A stretch of DNA of 64,000 bases from Streptomyces seoulensis (GTDB taxonomy: Bacteria > Actinomycetota > Actinomycetes > Streptomycetales > Streptomycetaceae). The position numbers and the translations under genes are program-made. The stretch's first letter is position 1. Each line of letters begins with the position of its first letter. Positions 39,840 to 49,713 of this stretch are shown here, piece after piece. The stretch covers positions 3,596,001 through 3,660,000 of the forward strand of contig NZ_CP032229.1 of the NCBI RefSeq assembly GCF_004328625.1, written 5' to 3'. Below the pieces are notes generated by a model that was given only the letters and a program-made list of their open reading frames with translations, did not search any database and was not told the DNA's origin.

Positions 39840-41039
39840 CTACCGTCCGGCGTGGTGTTCGTCCGCGCGGTCCCGCCAGGGCAGCTCGGCGGTGATGACC
39901 GTCGGTCCGCCGGGCGGGGAGTCCACGACGAAGACTCCGTCCACCGCGCCGAGCCGCTCCACGAGTCCGGCGAGGCCTGATCCGTGGGCGGGGTCTGCTC
40001 CGCCGATTCCGTCGTCGCGGATTTGGAGCATGAGGTGGTGGGGGGTGTGCCAGAGGTCGAGGGTGGCGTGGTGGGCGTGGCTGTGTTTGCTGATGTTCTG
40101 GAGGAGTTCGCTGGCGGTGTAGTAGGTGATGCCTTCGATGGCGGGTGTGGGTCGGGTGGGGAGGTCGACGGTGAGGGTGACGGGGACGGTGCAGCGGGTG
40201 GCGATGTGGGAGAGGGCTGCGTCGAGTCCTCGGTCGGTGAGGATGGCGGGGTGGATGCCTCGGGCGAGGTCGCGGAGTTCTTTGAGGGCGGTTTTGACTT
40301 CGCCGTGGGCTTCTTCGACCATGCGGGCGGCTGTTTCGGGGTCGTGGTGGAGTTTTTCCTTGGCGAGTCCGAGTCCCATGGCGAGGTTGACCAGGCGTGC
40401 TTGTGCGCCGTCGTGCAGGTCGCGTTCGATGCGGCGGAGGTCGGCTGCGGCGGTGTCGACGACGACACCCCGGTCCGACTCCAGCTCCGCTATCCGGCGC
40501 TCCAGCTCGTCCGACGGCGCCAGCAGGGCGCGGGCCAGCGCCCGGTCCACGTTCGCCAGACCCCGCGCCAGGTGACCCAGCAGCGGCCACAGCACGAAGA
40601 ACGAGACCAGCATCGTGGTGAAGGTCAGCACGCCCCAGGGCAGCCGGATCAGGCAGTAGAGCAGCGACCGCCAGCCCACCGGGTCCCGCAGCGCCTGCCA
40701 CAGCCGCCGCACCACCCCGCCGCCCCGCGCGAGGGGCAGCGGCGACGGCTCCGGCACCCGCACCCCGAGCAGCACGCGCACCCGCGCTCGCTCCAGCTTC
40801 CCCAGCAGCCGGGCGCCCAGCAGGGAGCCCGCCAGCAGCGGCAGCCCGAGTACCGTGACGGTGAGGCCCCCGCTCACCGACAGCACGGTGACCGCGTACA
40901 CGAAGCCCACCACCGCCAGCGGCAGGTTCAGCAGGAGATGCGCGATCTCCTTCCAGGTGTACGCGTCGAAGGCGAGCCGGGCGGACGGCGGACGGCCGGG
41001 GTCGCCGGCCGGTCCGGCGGCGGAAGCGGGAGCGGTCAT
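39840..41039 (-). CDS. Sensor histidine kinase (HisKA_3), copy 1
   Basis: 399 residues. Four hydrophobic segments occur in the first ~190 residues (sensor domain with TWKEIAHLLLNLPLAVVGF), followed by the same [16 protein letters not shown] phosphoacceptor and ATPase core as copy 2. The C-terminus ([21 protein letters not shown]) is related to but distinct from copy 2. It is the promoter-proximal gene of the kinase-kinase-regulator operon (105 nt to copy 2) and is divergent from the second nuo cluster. Two kinases for one regulator suggests dual signals or heterodimers. Confidence 0.93.
   Translation of the reverse strand: MTAPASAAGPAGDPGRPPSARLAFDAYTWKEIAHLLLNLPLAVVGFVYAVTVLSVSGGLTVTVLGLPLLAGSLLGARLLGKLERARVRVLLGVRVPEPSPLPLARGGGVVRRLWQALRDPVGWRSLLYCLIRLPWGVLTFTTMLVSFFVLWPLLGHLARGLANVDRALARALLAPSDELERRIAELESDRGVVVDTAAADLRRIERDLHDGAQARLVNLAMGLGLAKEKLHHDPETAARMVEEAHGEVKTALKELRDLARGIHPAILTDRGLDAALSHIATRCTVPVTLTVDLPTRPTPAIEGITYYTASELLQNISKHSHAHHATLDLWHTPHHLMLQIRDDGIGGADPAHGSGLAGLVERLGAVDGVFVVDSPPGGPTVITAELPWRDRADEHHAGR
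39989..40488. repeat. Near-identical 500-bp block, copy in kinase 1
   Basis: Partner of 38537-39036 at a constant offset of 1452 bp. See that entry for mismatches. It is a direct repeat and could recombine to fuse the two kinases in frame. Confidence 0.93.
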
Positions 41040-41143
41040 GGCGGCCAGCCTGCCGTGCCCCGAGGCCCGTACGCCATGTGGTGGACCGCCTTCCGGACCC
41101 TGGGGAAAACCCCACCCCCGGCCTCGCGGGCGGTCACGGCCTG

Positions 41144-41186
41144 CTTACGGGCGCTTTATCAGGGCCTAGACTCCCGTGCGTACGCA
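41144..41186 (+). promoter_or_regulatory. Putative promoter and palindrome of the second nuo operon
   Basis: A -10-like TAGACT at 41167-41172 is preceded at 17 nt by the weak -35 CTTACG (41144-41149). A 10-bp perfect palindrome TGCGTACGCA at 41177-41186 would overlap the transcription start, a good place for a repressor. I do not see a Rex-type TGTGAAC...GTTCACA site. The leader to the nuoA2 GTG is about 80 nt. Confidence 0.45.
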
Positions 41187-41260
41187 AACCTCCGGCCGCA
41201 TCCGTCACACGGTGCGCGGAGGCCACGGAGGACACCCGGTCAGGGAGCGAGGGACGGACG

Positions 41261-41677
41261 GTGCGGGAGACGTTGGGGGTGACGACGGTCGCCGCGGGCG
41301 GCACCCCGTCGGACTACTTCGGGTCCTACTCGGTCGTGGGCCTGCTCGCCGTCGTCGGCGTGCTCTTCGTCGCGGCCGCGTTCGGCGCCGGCCGCCTGCT
41401 GCGGCCCGTGGTGCCGACCCCCGAGAAGCTCATGACCTACGAGTGCGGCGTCGACCCCGTCGGGGAGGGCTGGGCCCACACCCAGGTCCGGTACTACGTC
41501 TACGCCTTCCTGTACGTCATCTTCGCCGTCGACTCGATCTTCCTGTTCCCCTGGGCGACGGTCTTCGCCGCCCCCGGCTACGGCGCGGCCACCCTGGTGG
41601 AGATGTTCATCTTCCTGGGCTTCCTCGCCGTCGGCCTGCTGTACGCCTACAAGAAGGGCGTCCTGACATGGACGTGA
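41261..41677 (+). CDS. nuoA2: NADH-quinone oxidoreductase subunit A, second copy
   Basis: 138 residues, three transmembrane helices. The TM1-TM2 loop holds [40 protein letters not shown], a typical NuoA signature including the loop Cys and the acidic residues of TM2. I chose the GTG at 41261 after GAGGGACGGACG; the frame extends upstream through non-conserved sequence. It overlaps nuoB2 by 10 nt and begins a ten-gene cluster A2-B2-C2-H2-I2-J2-K2-L2-M2-N2. Confidence 0.93.
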   Translation: MRETLGVTTVAAGGTPSDYFGSYSVVGLLAVVGVLFVAAAFGAGRLLRPVVPTPEKLMTYECGVDPVGEGWAHTQVRYYVYAFLYVIFAVDSIFLFPWATVFAAPGYGAATLVEMFIFLGFLAVGLLYAYKKGVLTWT

Positions 41678-42273
41678 ACCCGGCCGCCCCCGAGCCGGTG
41701 CTGCTGCCCGAGCCGAAGCGTCTGGGCGCGCTCTCCCGGCTGGCCCCCGAGCCGATGAAGATCGTCCTCAACTGGGGCCGCCGCTACTCGCTCTGGGTCT
41801 TCAACTTCGGCCTCGCCTGCTGCGCGATCGAGTTCATCGCCGCGTCGATGGCCCGCCACGACTTCATCCGGCTCGGCGTCATCCCCTTCGCCCCGGGCCC
41901 CCGTCAGGCGGACCTGATGGTCGTCTCCGGCACGGTCACCGACAAGATGGCGCCCGCCGTGAAGCGGCTGTACGAGCAGATGCCCGAGCCGAAGTACGTC
42001 ATCTCCTTCGGCGCCTGCTCCAACTGCGGCGGGCCGTACTGGGACTCCTACTCCGTCACCAAGGGCGTGGACCAGATCATCCCCGTCGACGTGTACGTGC
42101 CGGGCTGCCCGCCGCGCCCCGAGGCGCTGCTCCAGGGCATCCTCAAGCTCCAGGAGAAGATCGCCCGCGAGTCCCTGGCGGAGCGGTACGGTTCCCGGCC
42201 GTCCGCCGCCGCGCTCCAGAGCGACCTGGTGCGTCCGCCCGCCGTTCCCTCTTCGGAGGGGGACGCGCGATGA
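41668..42273 (+). CDS. nuoB2: NADH-quinone oxidoreductase subunit B, second copy
   Basis: 201 residues. The four ligands of cluster N2 are present: the adjacent pair in [15 protein letters not shown], and [12 protein letters not shown]. Thus the terminal Fe-S centre that reduces quinone in complex I is intact. The ATG at 41668 lies inside the end of nuoA2; the stop overlaps nuoC2. In complex I NuoB packs against NuoD, for which this cluster has no gene. Confidence 0.94.
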   Translation: MDVNPAAPEPVLLPEPKRLGALSRLAPEPMKIVLNWGRRYSLWVFNFGLACCAIEFIAASMARHDFIRLGVIPFAPGPRQADLMVVSGTVTDKMAPAVKRLYEQMPEPKYVISFGACSNCGGPYWDSYSVTKGVDQIIPVDVYVPGCPPRPEALLQGILKLQEKIARESLAERYGSRPSAAALQSDLVRPPAVPSSEGDAR

Positions 42274-43631
42274 CCGCGCCCGGCTGGCTGCCCGCCCCCG
42301 TGGACGAACTCTTCGGCCCCGACGCCACCGCCGAGGAGTCGTACGACGTCCTCACCGTCGACGTGCCTCCCGCCGCGTGGCTCACCGCCCTTGAGACGGC
42401 CCGTACGACGCTGACCTGCACCTACTTCGACTGGCTGAGCGCGGTCGACGAACCCGGCACCGGGTTCCGGGTCTCCGCCCACGTCGTCGCCCTGCACCCG
42501 GTCCGCCGCCTGCTGGTGCGTACGACCGTCCCGCACGAGGCGCCGGTGCTGCCGAGTGCCGTCGGCGTGTACGCGGGTGCGGCGTGGCACGAGCGGGAGA
42601 CCCACGAGATGTTCGGGGTCGACTTCACGGGCCACCCTGGCCTCGACCACCTGCTCCTCCCGGAGAACTTCGAGGGCCACCCTCTCCGCAAGGACTTCGT
42701 CCTCGCCGCCCGCGTCGCCAAGGCGTGGCCCGGCGCGAAGGAGCCCGGCGAGTCGGAACACGGCGGCCCGAAGCGCCGCCAGATGCTCCCACCGGGCGTC
42801 CCCGACCCCAACGAATGGGGCCCCCTGAAGGGCCAACTCCCACCCGCCCCGTCGCGTCCCGCGCGGGGGGCGGCGGGAGAGCGCCCGGCCCGGCGTGCGG
42901 GCGCCGCGGGCGAGCCGGGAGCCGAGGCGGTTCGTCCGCGCCGGGCTCGGAGTGCGGGGGAGGGTTCGGCGAGTCAGGTTGCTCCGGAGCCGGGGGCTGC
43001 TGCGCCTCGGCGGGCTCGGAGTGCGAGTGAGGGTTCGGCGAGTCAGGTTGCTCCGGAGCCAGGGGCTGCTGCGCCGCGCCGGGCTCGGAGCGCGGGCGAC
43101 GGGTCTGTGAGTCAGGTTGCTGCGGAGTCCGGGGCTGCTTCGCCCCGGCGGACGCGTAGTGCGAGTGAGGGTTCGGCGAGTCAGGGTACGGCGGAGCCGG
43201 GTGCCGGGGCTCCGGCGCGGCGGATGCGGAGTGCCTCGGAGGGGTCCGCGAGTCAGGCTGCTCCGGAGGGTGCGGAGGCCCCTGCCGGGACGCCCGCCGA
43301 GGCACCGAGGGGGCCGCGCAGGTCGCGCAGCGCCTCCCAGGGATCGGCCTCGCAGCGAACCGGGACGCCCGAGCCTGCCGAGCCGACCGAGTCCTCGGAG
43401 CCACCCGAGCCGAGCGGGCCCACCGAGCCGACCGAGCCCGCACAGCCGACCGAGCCCGCACAGCCGGCCGAGCCGAAGAAGCCGGCCGAGCCCGCGCAGC
43501 GTCGCAGCGCGGACGCGCCCTGGCATCACGCGCGGCCCGCCTTCGAGGAGGCCGACGAGTCGCCGAAGGCACCTGCTCCTGAGCAGGAGACCACCGACAC
43601 CCCCGACGACCCCGCAGGAGGCGCGCAGTGA
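42270..43631 (+). CDS. nuoC2: NADH-quinone oxidoreductase subunit C, second copy, with repeat tail
   Basis: 453 residues, against ~200-250 for a normal NuoC. Residues 1-~190 are a NuoC domain: [52 protein letters not shown]. From ~224 to ~372 there are six imperfect copies of a 23-residue Arg/Ser/Ala/Gly/Gln unit, then a Glu-Pro-Thr-rich stretch (EPTEPAQP repeats) and an acidic end. The tail is certainly in frame up to the overlap with nuoH2 (GTGA). It is predicted disordered; its role is unknown. It is not a NuoCD fusion: no NuoD-like sequence is seen. Confidence 0.9.
   Translation: MTAPGWLPAPVDELFGPDATAEESYDVLTVDVPPAAWLTALETARTTLTCTYFDWLSAVDEPGTGFRVSAHVVALHPVRRLLVRTTVPHEAPVLPSAVGVYAGAAWHERETHEMFGVDFTGHPGLDHLLLPENFEGHPLRKDFVLAARVAKAWPGAKEPGESEHGGPKRRQMLPPGVPDPNEWGPLKGQLPPAPSRPARGAAGERPARRAGAAGEPGAEAVRPRRARSAGEGSASQVAPEPGAAAPRRARSASEGSASQVAPEPGAAAPRRARSAGDGSVSQVAAESGAASPRRTRSASEGSASQGTAEPGAGAPARRMRSASEGSASQAAPEGAEAPAGTPAEAPRGPRRSRSASQGSASQRTGTPEPAEPTESSEPPEPSGPTEPTEPAQPTEPAQPAEPKKPAEPAQRRSADAPWHHARPAFEEADESPKAPAPEQETTDTPDDPAGGAQ
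42939..43385 (+). repeat. Tandem 69-bp coding repeats in nuoC2
   Basis: Copies start at 42939, 43008, 43077 and 43146 (the first three exactly 69 nt each), then two more diverged copies to about 43385. Copies 1 and 2 differ in only a few bases. Each copy encodes a variant of [19 protein letters not shown]. The repeats have more T and G-rich codons than the rest of nuoC2. Confidence 0.9.
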
Positions 43632-44596
43632 ACGACGTGCTGGACGTCGCCCTGCGACTCGTCGTCGTGTTCGTGGTGTTCCTGACGTTCCCGCTGGTCA
43701 TCGGCCAGACCGAGCACAAGGTGATGGCCCACATGCAGGGCCGCCTCGGCCCGATGTACGCGGGCGGCTTCCACGGCTGGGCCCAACTGGTCGCCGACGG
43801 AGTCAAGTTCGCGCAGAAGGAGGACGTGGTCCCGGCGGGAGCCGACCGCCGCGTCTTCCAGCTCGCCCCGGCCGTGGCCCTGCTGCCGTACCTCCTCGTA
43901 CTCCTCGCCATTCCCATCGGCCCGAGCGCCGGCGCCGTCGGCCAAGTGCTGGACGCCGGCATCTTCTTCGTGCTCGCGGTGATGGGCGTGGGCGTCCTCG
44001 GCTCGCTGATGGCGGGCTGGGCCAGCGCCAACAAATTCTCCCTGCTGGGCGGCCTGCGCACCGCCGCCCAGCTGCTCGCGTACGAACTCCCGATGCTGCT
44101 CGCCGCCGCCTCCGTGGCGATGGCGGCCGGCACGGTCTCGCTGCCCGGCATCGTGAACGCCTTCCATTGGTGGTGGCTGCCCTGGCAGCTCACCGGCGCG
44201 GTGGTGTTCTTCGTCGCCGGTCTCGCCGAGCTGCAACGGCCGCCGTTCGACATGCCGGTGGCCGACTCGGAGATCATCTTCGGCGCGTACACCGAGTACA
44301 CCGGCCTGCGCTTCGCCCTGTTCCTGCTCGCGGAGTACGCGGGGATCGTCGTCCTGTGCGGTCTGACCACCGTCCTCTTCCTCGGCGGCTGGCACGGCCC
44401 CTGGGGCGCCGACGGGCTCGGCTGGGTGTGGACCCTGGTGAAGACCGCGCTCCTCGCCTTCCTGGTGATCTGGCTCCGCGTCACCTACCCCCGGCTGCGT
44501 GAGGACCAGCTCCAGAAGCTGTCCTGGACCGTCCTCGTCCCGCTCGCCCTCGCCCAGATCGCCCTCACCGGCGTCGTCAAGGTGGTGACCGCCTGA
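43628..44596 (+). CDS. nuoH2: NADH-quinone oxidoreductase subunit H, second copy
   Basis: 322 residues, eight hydrophobic segments, no C-terminal tail (nuoH has one). Recognisable parts are [21 protein letters not shown] and AEYAGIVVL. The usually conserved quinone-loop reads [18 protein letters not shown] where the first copy has [17 protein letters not shown]; one acidic position of the PE-x-E motif is Val. That loop touches NuoD and the quinone entrance in complex I, so its drift fits with the absence of nuoD2. The GTG start overlaps nuoC2; the stop overlaps the nuoI2 ATG by one base. Confidence 0.93.
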   Translation: MNDVLDVALRLVVVFVVFLTFPLVIGQTEHKVMAHMQGRLGPMYAGGFHGWAQLVADGVKFAQKEDVVPAGADRRVFQLAPAVALLPYLLVLLAIPIGPSAGAVGQVLDAGIFFVLAVMGVGVLGSLMAGWASANKFSLLGGLRTAAQLLAYELPMLLAAASVAMAAGTVSLPGIVNAFHWWWLPWQLTGAVVFFVAGLAELQRPPFDMPVADSEIIFGAYTEYTGLRFALFLLAEYAGIVVLCGLTTVLFLGGWHGPWGADGLGWVWTLVKTALLAFLVIWLRVTYPRLREDQLQKLSWTVLVPLALAQIALTGVVKVVTA

Positions 44597-45165
44597 TGTC
44601 CGTCCCCTTCTCCGGCCTGGCCAAGGGACTCGCCGTCACCCTGCGCACGATGACGAAGAAGACGGTCACCGAGCAGTACCCCGACGTGCAGCCCGACCTC
44701 CCGCCCCGCACGCGCGGCGTGATCGGCCTGTTCGAGGAGAACTGCACGGTCTGCATGCTCTGCGCCCGTGAGTGCCCCGACTGGTGCATCTACATCGACT
44801 CCCACAAGGAGACCGTCCCGGCCGCCGCCCCCGGCGGCCGCGAGCGCAGCCGGAACGTCCTCGACCGGTTCGCCATCGACTTCTCCCTCTGCATGTACTG
44901 CGGCATCTGCATCGAGGTCTGTCCCTTCGACGCGCTGTTCTGGTCCCCGGAGTTCGAGTACGCCGAGACCGACATCCGCGAACTGACCCACGAGCGCGAC
45001 AAGCTCCGCGAGTGGATGTGGACCGTCCCGGCCCCGCCCGCGCTGGACCCGCACGCGGAGGAGCCGAAGGAGATCGCCGCCGCCCGCAAGAGCGCCGACA
45101 AACTGGCCGCCGCCCAGGCCGCCGAGCAGGCCGAACAGAACCCGGACCAGGAGGGAGGACAGTGA
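44596..45165 (+). CDS. nuoI2: NADH-quinone oxidoreductase subunit I, second copy
   Basis: 189 residues. Both 4Fe-4S motifs are intact: [12 protein letters not shown] and [12 protein letters not shown]. The N-terminal amphipathic helix ([13 protein letters not shown]) is as in NuoI. In an enzyme without NuoE/F/G, this subunit would be the natural docking site for a ferredoxin, as proposed for related ferredoxin-dependent complexes. A charged Ala/Glu/Gln tail ends the protein. The stop overlaps nuoJ2. Confidence 0.94.
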   Translation: MSVPFSGLAKGLAVTLRTMTKKTVTEQYPDVQPDLPPRTRGVIGLFEENCTVCMLCARECPDWCIYIDSHKETVPAAAPGGRERSRNVLDRFAIDFSLCMYCGICIEVCPFDALFWSPEFEYAETDIRELTHERDKLREWMWTVPAPPALDPHAEEPKEIAAARKSADKLAAAQAAEQAEQNPDQEGGQ

Positions 45166-45761
45166 GCCTCGCCGCCACCGCCCCGCACGGCTTCCTCTCC
45201 CCGACCGGCGTCGAGATCGCGTTCCTCCTCGTCGGCCTGGTCACCCTCGGCGCCGCGCTGATCACCGTCACCACCCGCCAGCTGGTGCACGCCGCCCTCT
45301 GGCTGGTGGTCGCCCTCGGCGGACTGGCCGTCGAATACCTCCTGCTCACCGCCGAGTTCATCGCCTGGGTGCAGGTCCTCATCTACGTCGGCTCCGTCGT
45401 CGTCCTCCTCCTCTTCGGGCTGATGCTCACCCGGGCCCCCATCGGCCGCTCCCCGGACGCCGATTCGGGCAACCGGCTGCCCGCCCTCGTCGTCGCCGTG
45501 GGCGCGGCGGGCGCCCTGGTCTGGGTGGTGGCGGACGCGTTCCGCGCCTCCTGGATCGACCTGGACGGCCCGGCCGCCGGCACCACCCGCGTCACCGGCG
45601 AGAGCCTCTTCCGGCACTGGGTACTGCCCTTCGAGGCGCTGTCCGTGCTGCTCCTCGCGGCCCTGGTCGGCGCGATCGTGCTGTCCCGCAAGACCACGGC
45701 GGAGACGCCCGCCACCCCGGACCCGGCCAAGGTCCCCGGCGACCAGGAAGGCGCCCGCTGA
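45162..45761 (+). CDS. nuoJ2: NADH-quinone oxidoreductase subunit J, second copy
   Basis: 199 residues, five helices, including [19 protein letters not shown] (TM3 signature). It lacks the ~100-residue charged tail of the first copy. The GTG at 45162 has an excellent GAGGGAGGACA site. The stop shares a base with the nuoK2 ATG. Confidence 0.93.
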   Translation: MSLAATAPHGFLSPTGVEIAFLLVGLVTLGAALITVTTRQLVHAALWLVVALGGLAVEYLLLTAEFIAWVQVLIYVGSVVVLLLFGLMLTRAPIGRSPDADSGNRLPALVVAVGAAGALVWVVADAFRASWIDLDGPAAGTTRVTGESLFRHWVLPFEALSVLLLAALVGAIVLSRKTTAETPATPDPAKVPGDQEGAR

Positions 45762-46141
45762 TGCACCTCGCCTACGCCGCCGTGCTCGCCGCCCTCCTCT
45801 TCTGCACCGGCCTCTACGGCGTCCTCGCCCGCCGCAACGCGATCCTGGTCCTGATGTCGGTCGAGCTGATGCTCAACGCCGTCAACCTCAACCTCGTCGC
45901 CTTCGACGTCTGGCTCAGCCGGGCCGCGAAGGACACCCTGCACTCCGGCCAGGCGCTGACCCTGTTCACCATCGCCGTCGCGGCCGCCGAGATCGGCATC
46001 GGCCTGGCGATCGTCCTCGCCGTCCACCGCGACCGGGGCACCGCCGACATCGACCGGCTCCGCGACACCGCCGAGACCCCCGGCGACGACCCCGACCATC
46101 CCGACGCCTCCGGGACCGAGAAGGCTGAGGCCACCGCGTGA
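45761..46141 (+). CDS. nuoK2: NADH-quinone oxidoreductase subunit K, second copy
   Basis: 126 residues: a normal ~100-residue NuoK core ([14 protein letters not shown] with the helix-2 Glu, [14 protein letters not shown] with the helix-3 Glu) plus a ~25-residue acidic tail ending GTEKAEATA. Overlaps nuoL2 by 4 nt. Confidence 0.93.
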   Translation: MHLAYAAVLAALLFCTGLYGVLARRNAILVLMSVELMLNAVNLNLVAFDVWLSRAAKDTLHSGQALTLFTIAVAAAEIGIGLAIVLAVHRDRGTADIDRLRDTAETPGDDPDHPDASGTEKAEATA

Positions 46142-48132
46142 CCACCACCACCCTCGCCGTCCTCGTCCCCCTCCTGCCCTTCCTCGGCGCCGTCGCCGGA
46201 CTCCTGCTGGGCCGCACCGCGCCCGGCTTCGTCCGCCCGCTCGCCGTGCTGCCGCCGCTGGCCTCGCTCGTGCTGGCCGCGCTGGTCGCGGTCCGGCAGG
46301 GCGGCGGCCGGGCCGTCGACGCGTACACCCTGCTGACGCCCACCGGCTCGGTCCCCGTCGACCTGGCGCTGCACATCGACGGGTTCGCCGCGCTCGTCGC
46401 GATCCTGGTGGCCTTCGTGGCGACCTGCGTGCAGATCTACTCCACCGGCTACCTGCGCGACGACCCCCGCTACCCCTCCTACGCTGCCCTCGTCTCCCTC
46501 TTCACCTCCGCGATGCTCCTCGTCGTCTACTCCGGCGATCTGATCGTGCTGCTGGTCGGCTGGGAGGTCATGGGCATCTGCTCCTACTTCCTCGTCGGCC
46601 ACTACTGGGGCACCCCCGAGGCCCGCGCCGCCTCCCTCAAGGCGTTCCTGGTCACCAAGCTCGGTGACGTCCCGTTCCTGATCGGCCTGTTCGCGCTCGG
46701 CACGGACGCCGGGTCCTTCCGCATCACGAGCGTCCTCGACACGGTGGCGAGCGGCGGACTCGACCACCCCACCCTGATCGCGCTGCTGCTCCTCGCGGGC
46801 GTGGCCGGGAAGTCGGCGCAGTTCCCGCTGCACACCTGGCTTCCCGACGCGATGGCGGGCCCCACGCCCGTCTCCGCGCTGATCCACGCGGCCACGATGG
46901 TCGCCGCCGGTGTCTACTTCACCGCCCGTCTCCTCCCCGTGTTCGAGGCGTCCGCCGCCGCGATGACCGTCCTCGCGGTGATGGCCGCCGTCACCATGCT
47001 GGGCTCCGGCCTCGCCGCCCTCGCCCAGGACGACATCAAGCGCGTCCTGGCCTACTCGACGATCGGCCAGCTCGGCTACATGACCGGCGCCCTCGCCGTC
47101 GGCGACCGCGGTGCCGCCGTCTTCCACCTCCTCGCCCACGGCGCCTTCAAGGCGCTGCTGTTCCTCGCCGCCGGAGCCGTCATCCACGCCGCCGGCACCA
47201 ACTCGCTGGCCGCCATGTCCCGGATGAGCCACCTGCGCGACCGCGTCCCGGACGCCTTCTGGACGATGACCGTGGCCCTGCTCGCGCTGGCCGCGATCCC
47301 TCCGTTCAGCGGGTTCTTCTCCAAGGAGTCCGTCCTCGGCGCCGCCGAGCGCCTCGCCACCGGCCACCCCGGCCCGGCACCGGGCGCCGCCGGCTGGATC
47401 GTGCTCGTCGCCGCGCTGGCCACGGCCGTGCTCACCGCCGCCTATGCCACCCGCCTCTGGCTGCTGGCCTTCCGGGGCCGGGGCGTCGAGGCCCCGGATC
47501 ACGGCCGTCAGCCGCTCACCATGACCGTGGTGCTCTGGGTGCTGGCCGTGCCCTCGCTGGCCTTCGGCGCGCTCGCCTACCGCACGCTGCCCGGCTGGTT
47601 CGACGGCGAAAGCCTCGCGCCCACCCTGTTCACCTCCCTCCTCGGCACCGGCCTCGCCGTGGTCGGCGGGCTGCTGGCCTACGGCGCCTGGCAGCGGGCC
47701 GCCGCCCGCGCGCCCCGGGTCCCGCTGGGCGCCGTCGCCGCCCATCCGGAGGGCGACGCGGGCCTGGTCGAGGCCGAGGCCATCGCCGCCCACGAACCGG
47801 CGTACGGCGACATCGCCGGGGCCCCCGACCCGGCCGACCCCGGCCGCCTGCTGCTCGGCCCGCTGTACGGGCCCGCCGCCTCGGGCTTCCACCTGGACGC
47901 CGTCTACTCGGCGCTGTTCGTCCGCCCGGTGCTGGGCGCGGCGAACCTGGTCCGCTTCCTGGACCGCGAGGTCGTCGACACCTACGTACGCGGCGCCGCC
48001 GCCCTGCCCCGGCTGCTCGGCGCGGCCGTACGGCGGGCGCAGACCGGCAATGTGCAGACCTATGTGAGCGCGCTGCTCGCCGGCACCGTCGTCCTGACGG
48101 TCGCCGTCCTCCTCGTCGCCTCGGGAGCGTGA
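46138..48132 (+). CDS. nuoL2: NADH-quinone oxidoreductase subunit L, second copy
   Basis: 664 residues. [18 protein letters not shown] carries the TM5 Glu and [18 protein letters not shown] the TM7 Lys; [14 protein letters not shown] follows. All marks of an active proton-translocating antiporter-like subunit are kept. A His/Glu-rich insert near residue 540 precedes the C-terminal helix. The start is GTG; a 6-nt gap separates it from nuoM2. Confidence 0.95.
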   Translation: MTTTTLAVLVPLLPFLGAVAGLLLGRTAPGFVRPLAVLPPLASLVLAALVAVRQGGGRAVDAYTLLTPTGSVPVDLALHIDGFAALVAILVAFVATCVQIYSTGYLRDDPRYPSYAALVSLFTSAMLLVVYSGDLIVLLVGWEVMGICSYFLVGHYWGTPEARAASLKAFLVTKLGDVPFLIGLFALGTDAGSFRITSVLDTVASGGLDHPTLIALLLLAGVAGKSAQFPLHTWLPDAMAGPTPVSALIHAATMVAAGVYFTARLLPVFEASAAAMTVLAVMAAVTMLGSGLAALAQDDIKRVLAYSTIGQLGYMTGALAVGDRGAAVFHLLAHGAFKALLFLAAGAVIHAAGTNSLAAMSRMSHLRDRVPDAFWTMTVALLALAAIPPFSGFFSKESVLGAAERLATGHPGPAPGAAGWIVLVAALATAVLTAAYATRLWLLAFRGRGVEAPDHGRQPLTMTVVLWVLAVPSLAFGALAYRTLPGWFDGESLAPTLFTSLLGTGLAVVGGLLAYGAWQRAAARAPRVPLGAVAAHPEGDAGLVEAEAIAAHEPAYGDIAGAPDPADPGRLLLGPLYGPAASGFHLDAVYSALFVRPVLGAANLVRFLDREVVDTYVRGAAALPRLLGAAVRRAQTGNVQTYVSALLAGTVVLTVAVLLVASGA

Positions 48133-48138
48133 GCGAGC

Positions 48139-49713
48139 GTGATCGGTATCAGCGGATCAGTGATGCAGTTCCTTCTGGCGTTCGTCGTCGCCGTGCCGCT
48201 CCTCGGCGCGGCCGCCGCCCTCCTGCCCGCCCCGCCCGGACTGAAGGGCAGGTCGCCCGAGCAGGCCGTGCTCCGGCACGGCGTGACCGTGACCGGCGTG
48301 GTCCTCGTCGCCGCCATCGTCCTGGCGCTCGGCCTCGACCACGACCACCCCTCGAAGATGCAGGCCACGACCGACATCAGCTGGATTCCCGCACTCGATG
48401 TGCGCATCCACCTCGGCATCGACGGCATCTCCCTCCCCCTTCTTCTCCTGACCGCGCTGCTGACCTTCCTCTGCGCGCTCTACTCCTACTTCAAGCCGCC
48501 CACGGGGCCCTCCCCGAAGGCGTTCACCGCCCTGGTCCTGCTGCTCGAAGGGGGCACCCTCGCCTCCTTCGCCGTGCTCGACCTCGTGCTGTTCTTCCTG
48601 GCCTTCGAGACCGTGCTGATCCCGATGTACTTCCTCATCGCCCGCTGGGGCGGCGAGGGCCGGACCCGGGCCGCGTGGAAGTTCATCCTGTACACGCTGC
48701 TCGGCTCCGTGATCATGCTGCTCGGCCTGCTCCTGATCGGGATCAAAGCGGGCACGTTCGACATGGTGGCACTCGCCACTGACAACGGCCGGTCGCTGAC
48801 CACATCCGTGCAGGTCATCGCCGTTCTGGCGATCGGGATCGGGCTCGCGGTGAAGGCGCCGATGTGGCCGCTGCACAGCTGGCTCCCGGACGCCCACACC
48901 GCCGCCCCGACCGTCGGCTCGGTGCTGCTGGCGGGCGTCCTGCTGAAGATGGGCACGTACGGGTTCGTCCGCATCCTGCTCCCGGTCGCGCCCGACGGCT
49001 TCCGGGTCTTCGCGCCGTACCTCGCCGCGTTCGCGGTGGTCGGGATCATCTACGGGTCGCTGGCCTGCCTCTCGCTGGCCAGGCGGGGTGCCAAGGGCGA
49101 CCTGAAGCGGCTGATCGCGTACTCCTCGGTCGGCCACATGGGCTTCGTGCTGCTCGGCATCTCCACCATGACCCCGACCGGCGTCAACGGCGCCCTGTTC
49201 GCCAACATCGCCCACGGACTCATCACCGGCCTGCTGTTCTTCCTGGTCGGCGCGCTCAAGGACCGTACCGGCAGCACCGACCTCGACACCCTGGCCGCGC
49301 ACAGCGGGGGCGCCCTGTACGGCAGGGCCCCGCGCCTCGGCGGGCTGCTCGCCTTCGGTGCCGTCGCCTCGCTCGGGCTGCCCGGCCTCGCCGGGTTCTG
49401 GGGCGAGATGCTCGCCCTGTTCGGCGCGTTCCAGCCCGCCGCCGGGCTCAGCCGGGCCGCCTACCTGGTCTTCCTGGCGATCGGCGCCTTCGGCACCCTG
49501 CTGACCGCCGCCTACCTGCTGGTCGTGGTCCGCCGCGTCTGCATGGGCGACCCGCGCCAGGACCTGCCCGAACTCGCCGACGTACGCGGCTACGAGTTCG
49601 CTGCCTGGACCCCGCTCGTCGTCCTCACCGTCCTCGCCGGACTCTGGCCCAGGGCCCTGCTCGGCCTCAGCGACCCGGCCGTGCAGCAGCTCCTCGCAGG
49701 AGGCACCCGATGA
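48139..49713 (+). CDS. nuoM2: NADH-quinone oxidoreductase subunit M, second copy
   Basis: 524 residues. FFLAFETVLIPMYFLIARW carries the TM5 Glu, KAPMWPLHSWLPDAHTAAP the TM7 Lys, and RLIAYSSVGHMGFV follows. GTG start at 48139 following AGCGAGC. The stop overlaps the nuoN2 ATG (ATGA). Confidence 0.95.
   Translation: MIGISGSVMQFLLAFVVAVPLLGAAAALLPAPPGLKGRSPEQAVLRHGVTVTGVVLVAAIVLALGLDHDHPSKMQATTDISWIPALDVRIHLGIDGISLPLLLLTALLTFLCALYSYFKPPTGPSPKAFTALVLLLEGGTLASFAVLDLVLFFLAFETVLIPMYFLIARWGGEGRTRAAWKFILYTLLGSVIMLLGLLLIGIKAGTFDMVALATDNGRSLTTSVQVIAVLAIGIGLAVKAPMWPLHSWLPDAHTAAPTVGSVLLAGVLLKMGTYGFVRILLPVAPDGFRVFAPYLAAFAVVGIIYGSLACLSLARRGAKGDLKRLIAYSSVGHMGFVLLGISTMTPTGVNGALFANIAHGLITGLLFFLVGALKDRTGSTDLDTLAAHSGGALYGRAPRLGGLLAFGAVASLGLPGLAGFWGEMLALFGAFQPAAGLSRAAYLVFLAIGAFGTLLTAAYLLVVVRRVCMGDPRQDLPELADVRGYEFAAWTPLVVLTVLAGLWPRALLGLSDPAVQQLLAGGTR

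Noticed and set aside
38415..41039. Single fused kinase or assembly duplication
   Set aside because: Sensor regions and C-termini of the two kinases are clearly different sequences with intact, separate starts and stops, so two real genes are present.
41040..41260. Rex-type redox operator upstream of nuoA2
   Set aside because: I looked for TGTGAAC...GTTCACA and found no acceptable match; only a short TGCGTACGCA palindrome is present.
42939..43385. CRISPR-like or mobile repeat array in nuoC2
   Set aside because: Copies are contiguous without unique spacers, keep the reading frame and are translated as part of NuoC2.
42270..43631. NuoCD fusion in the second cluster
   Set aside because: The extra length is low-complexity repeat sequence; no NuoD motifs such as GPQHPSTHG are present.
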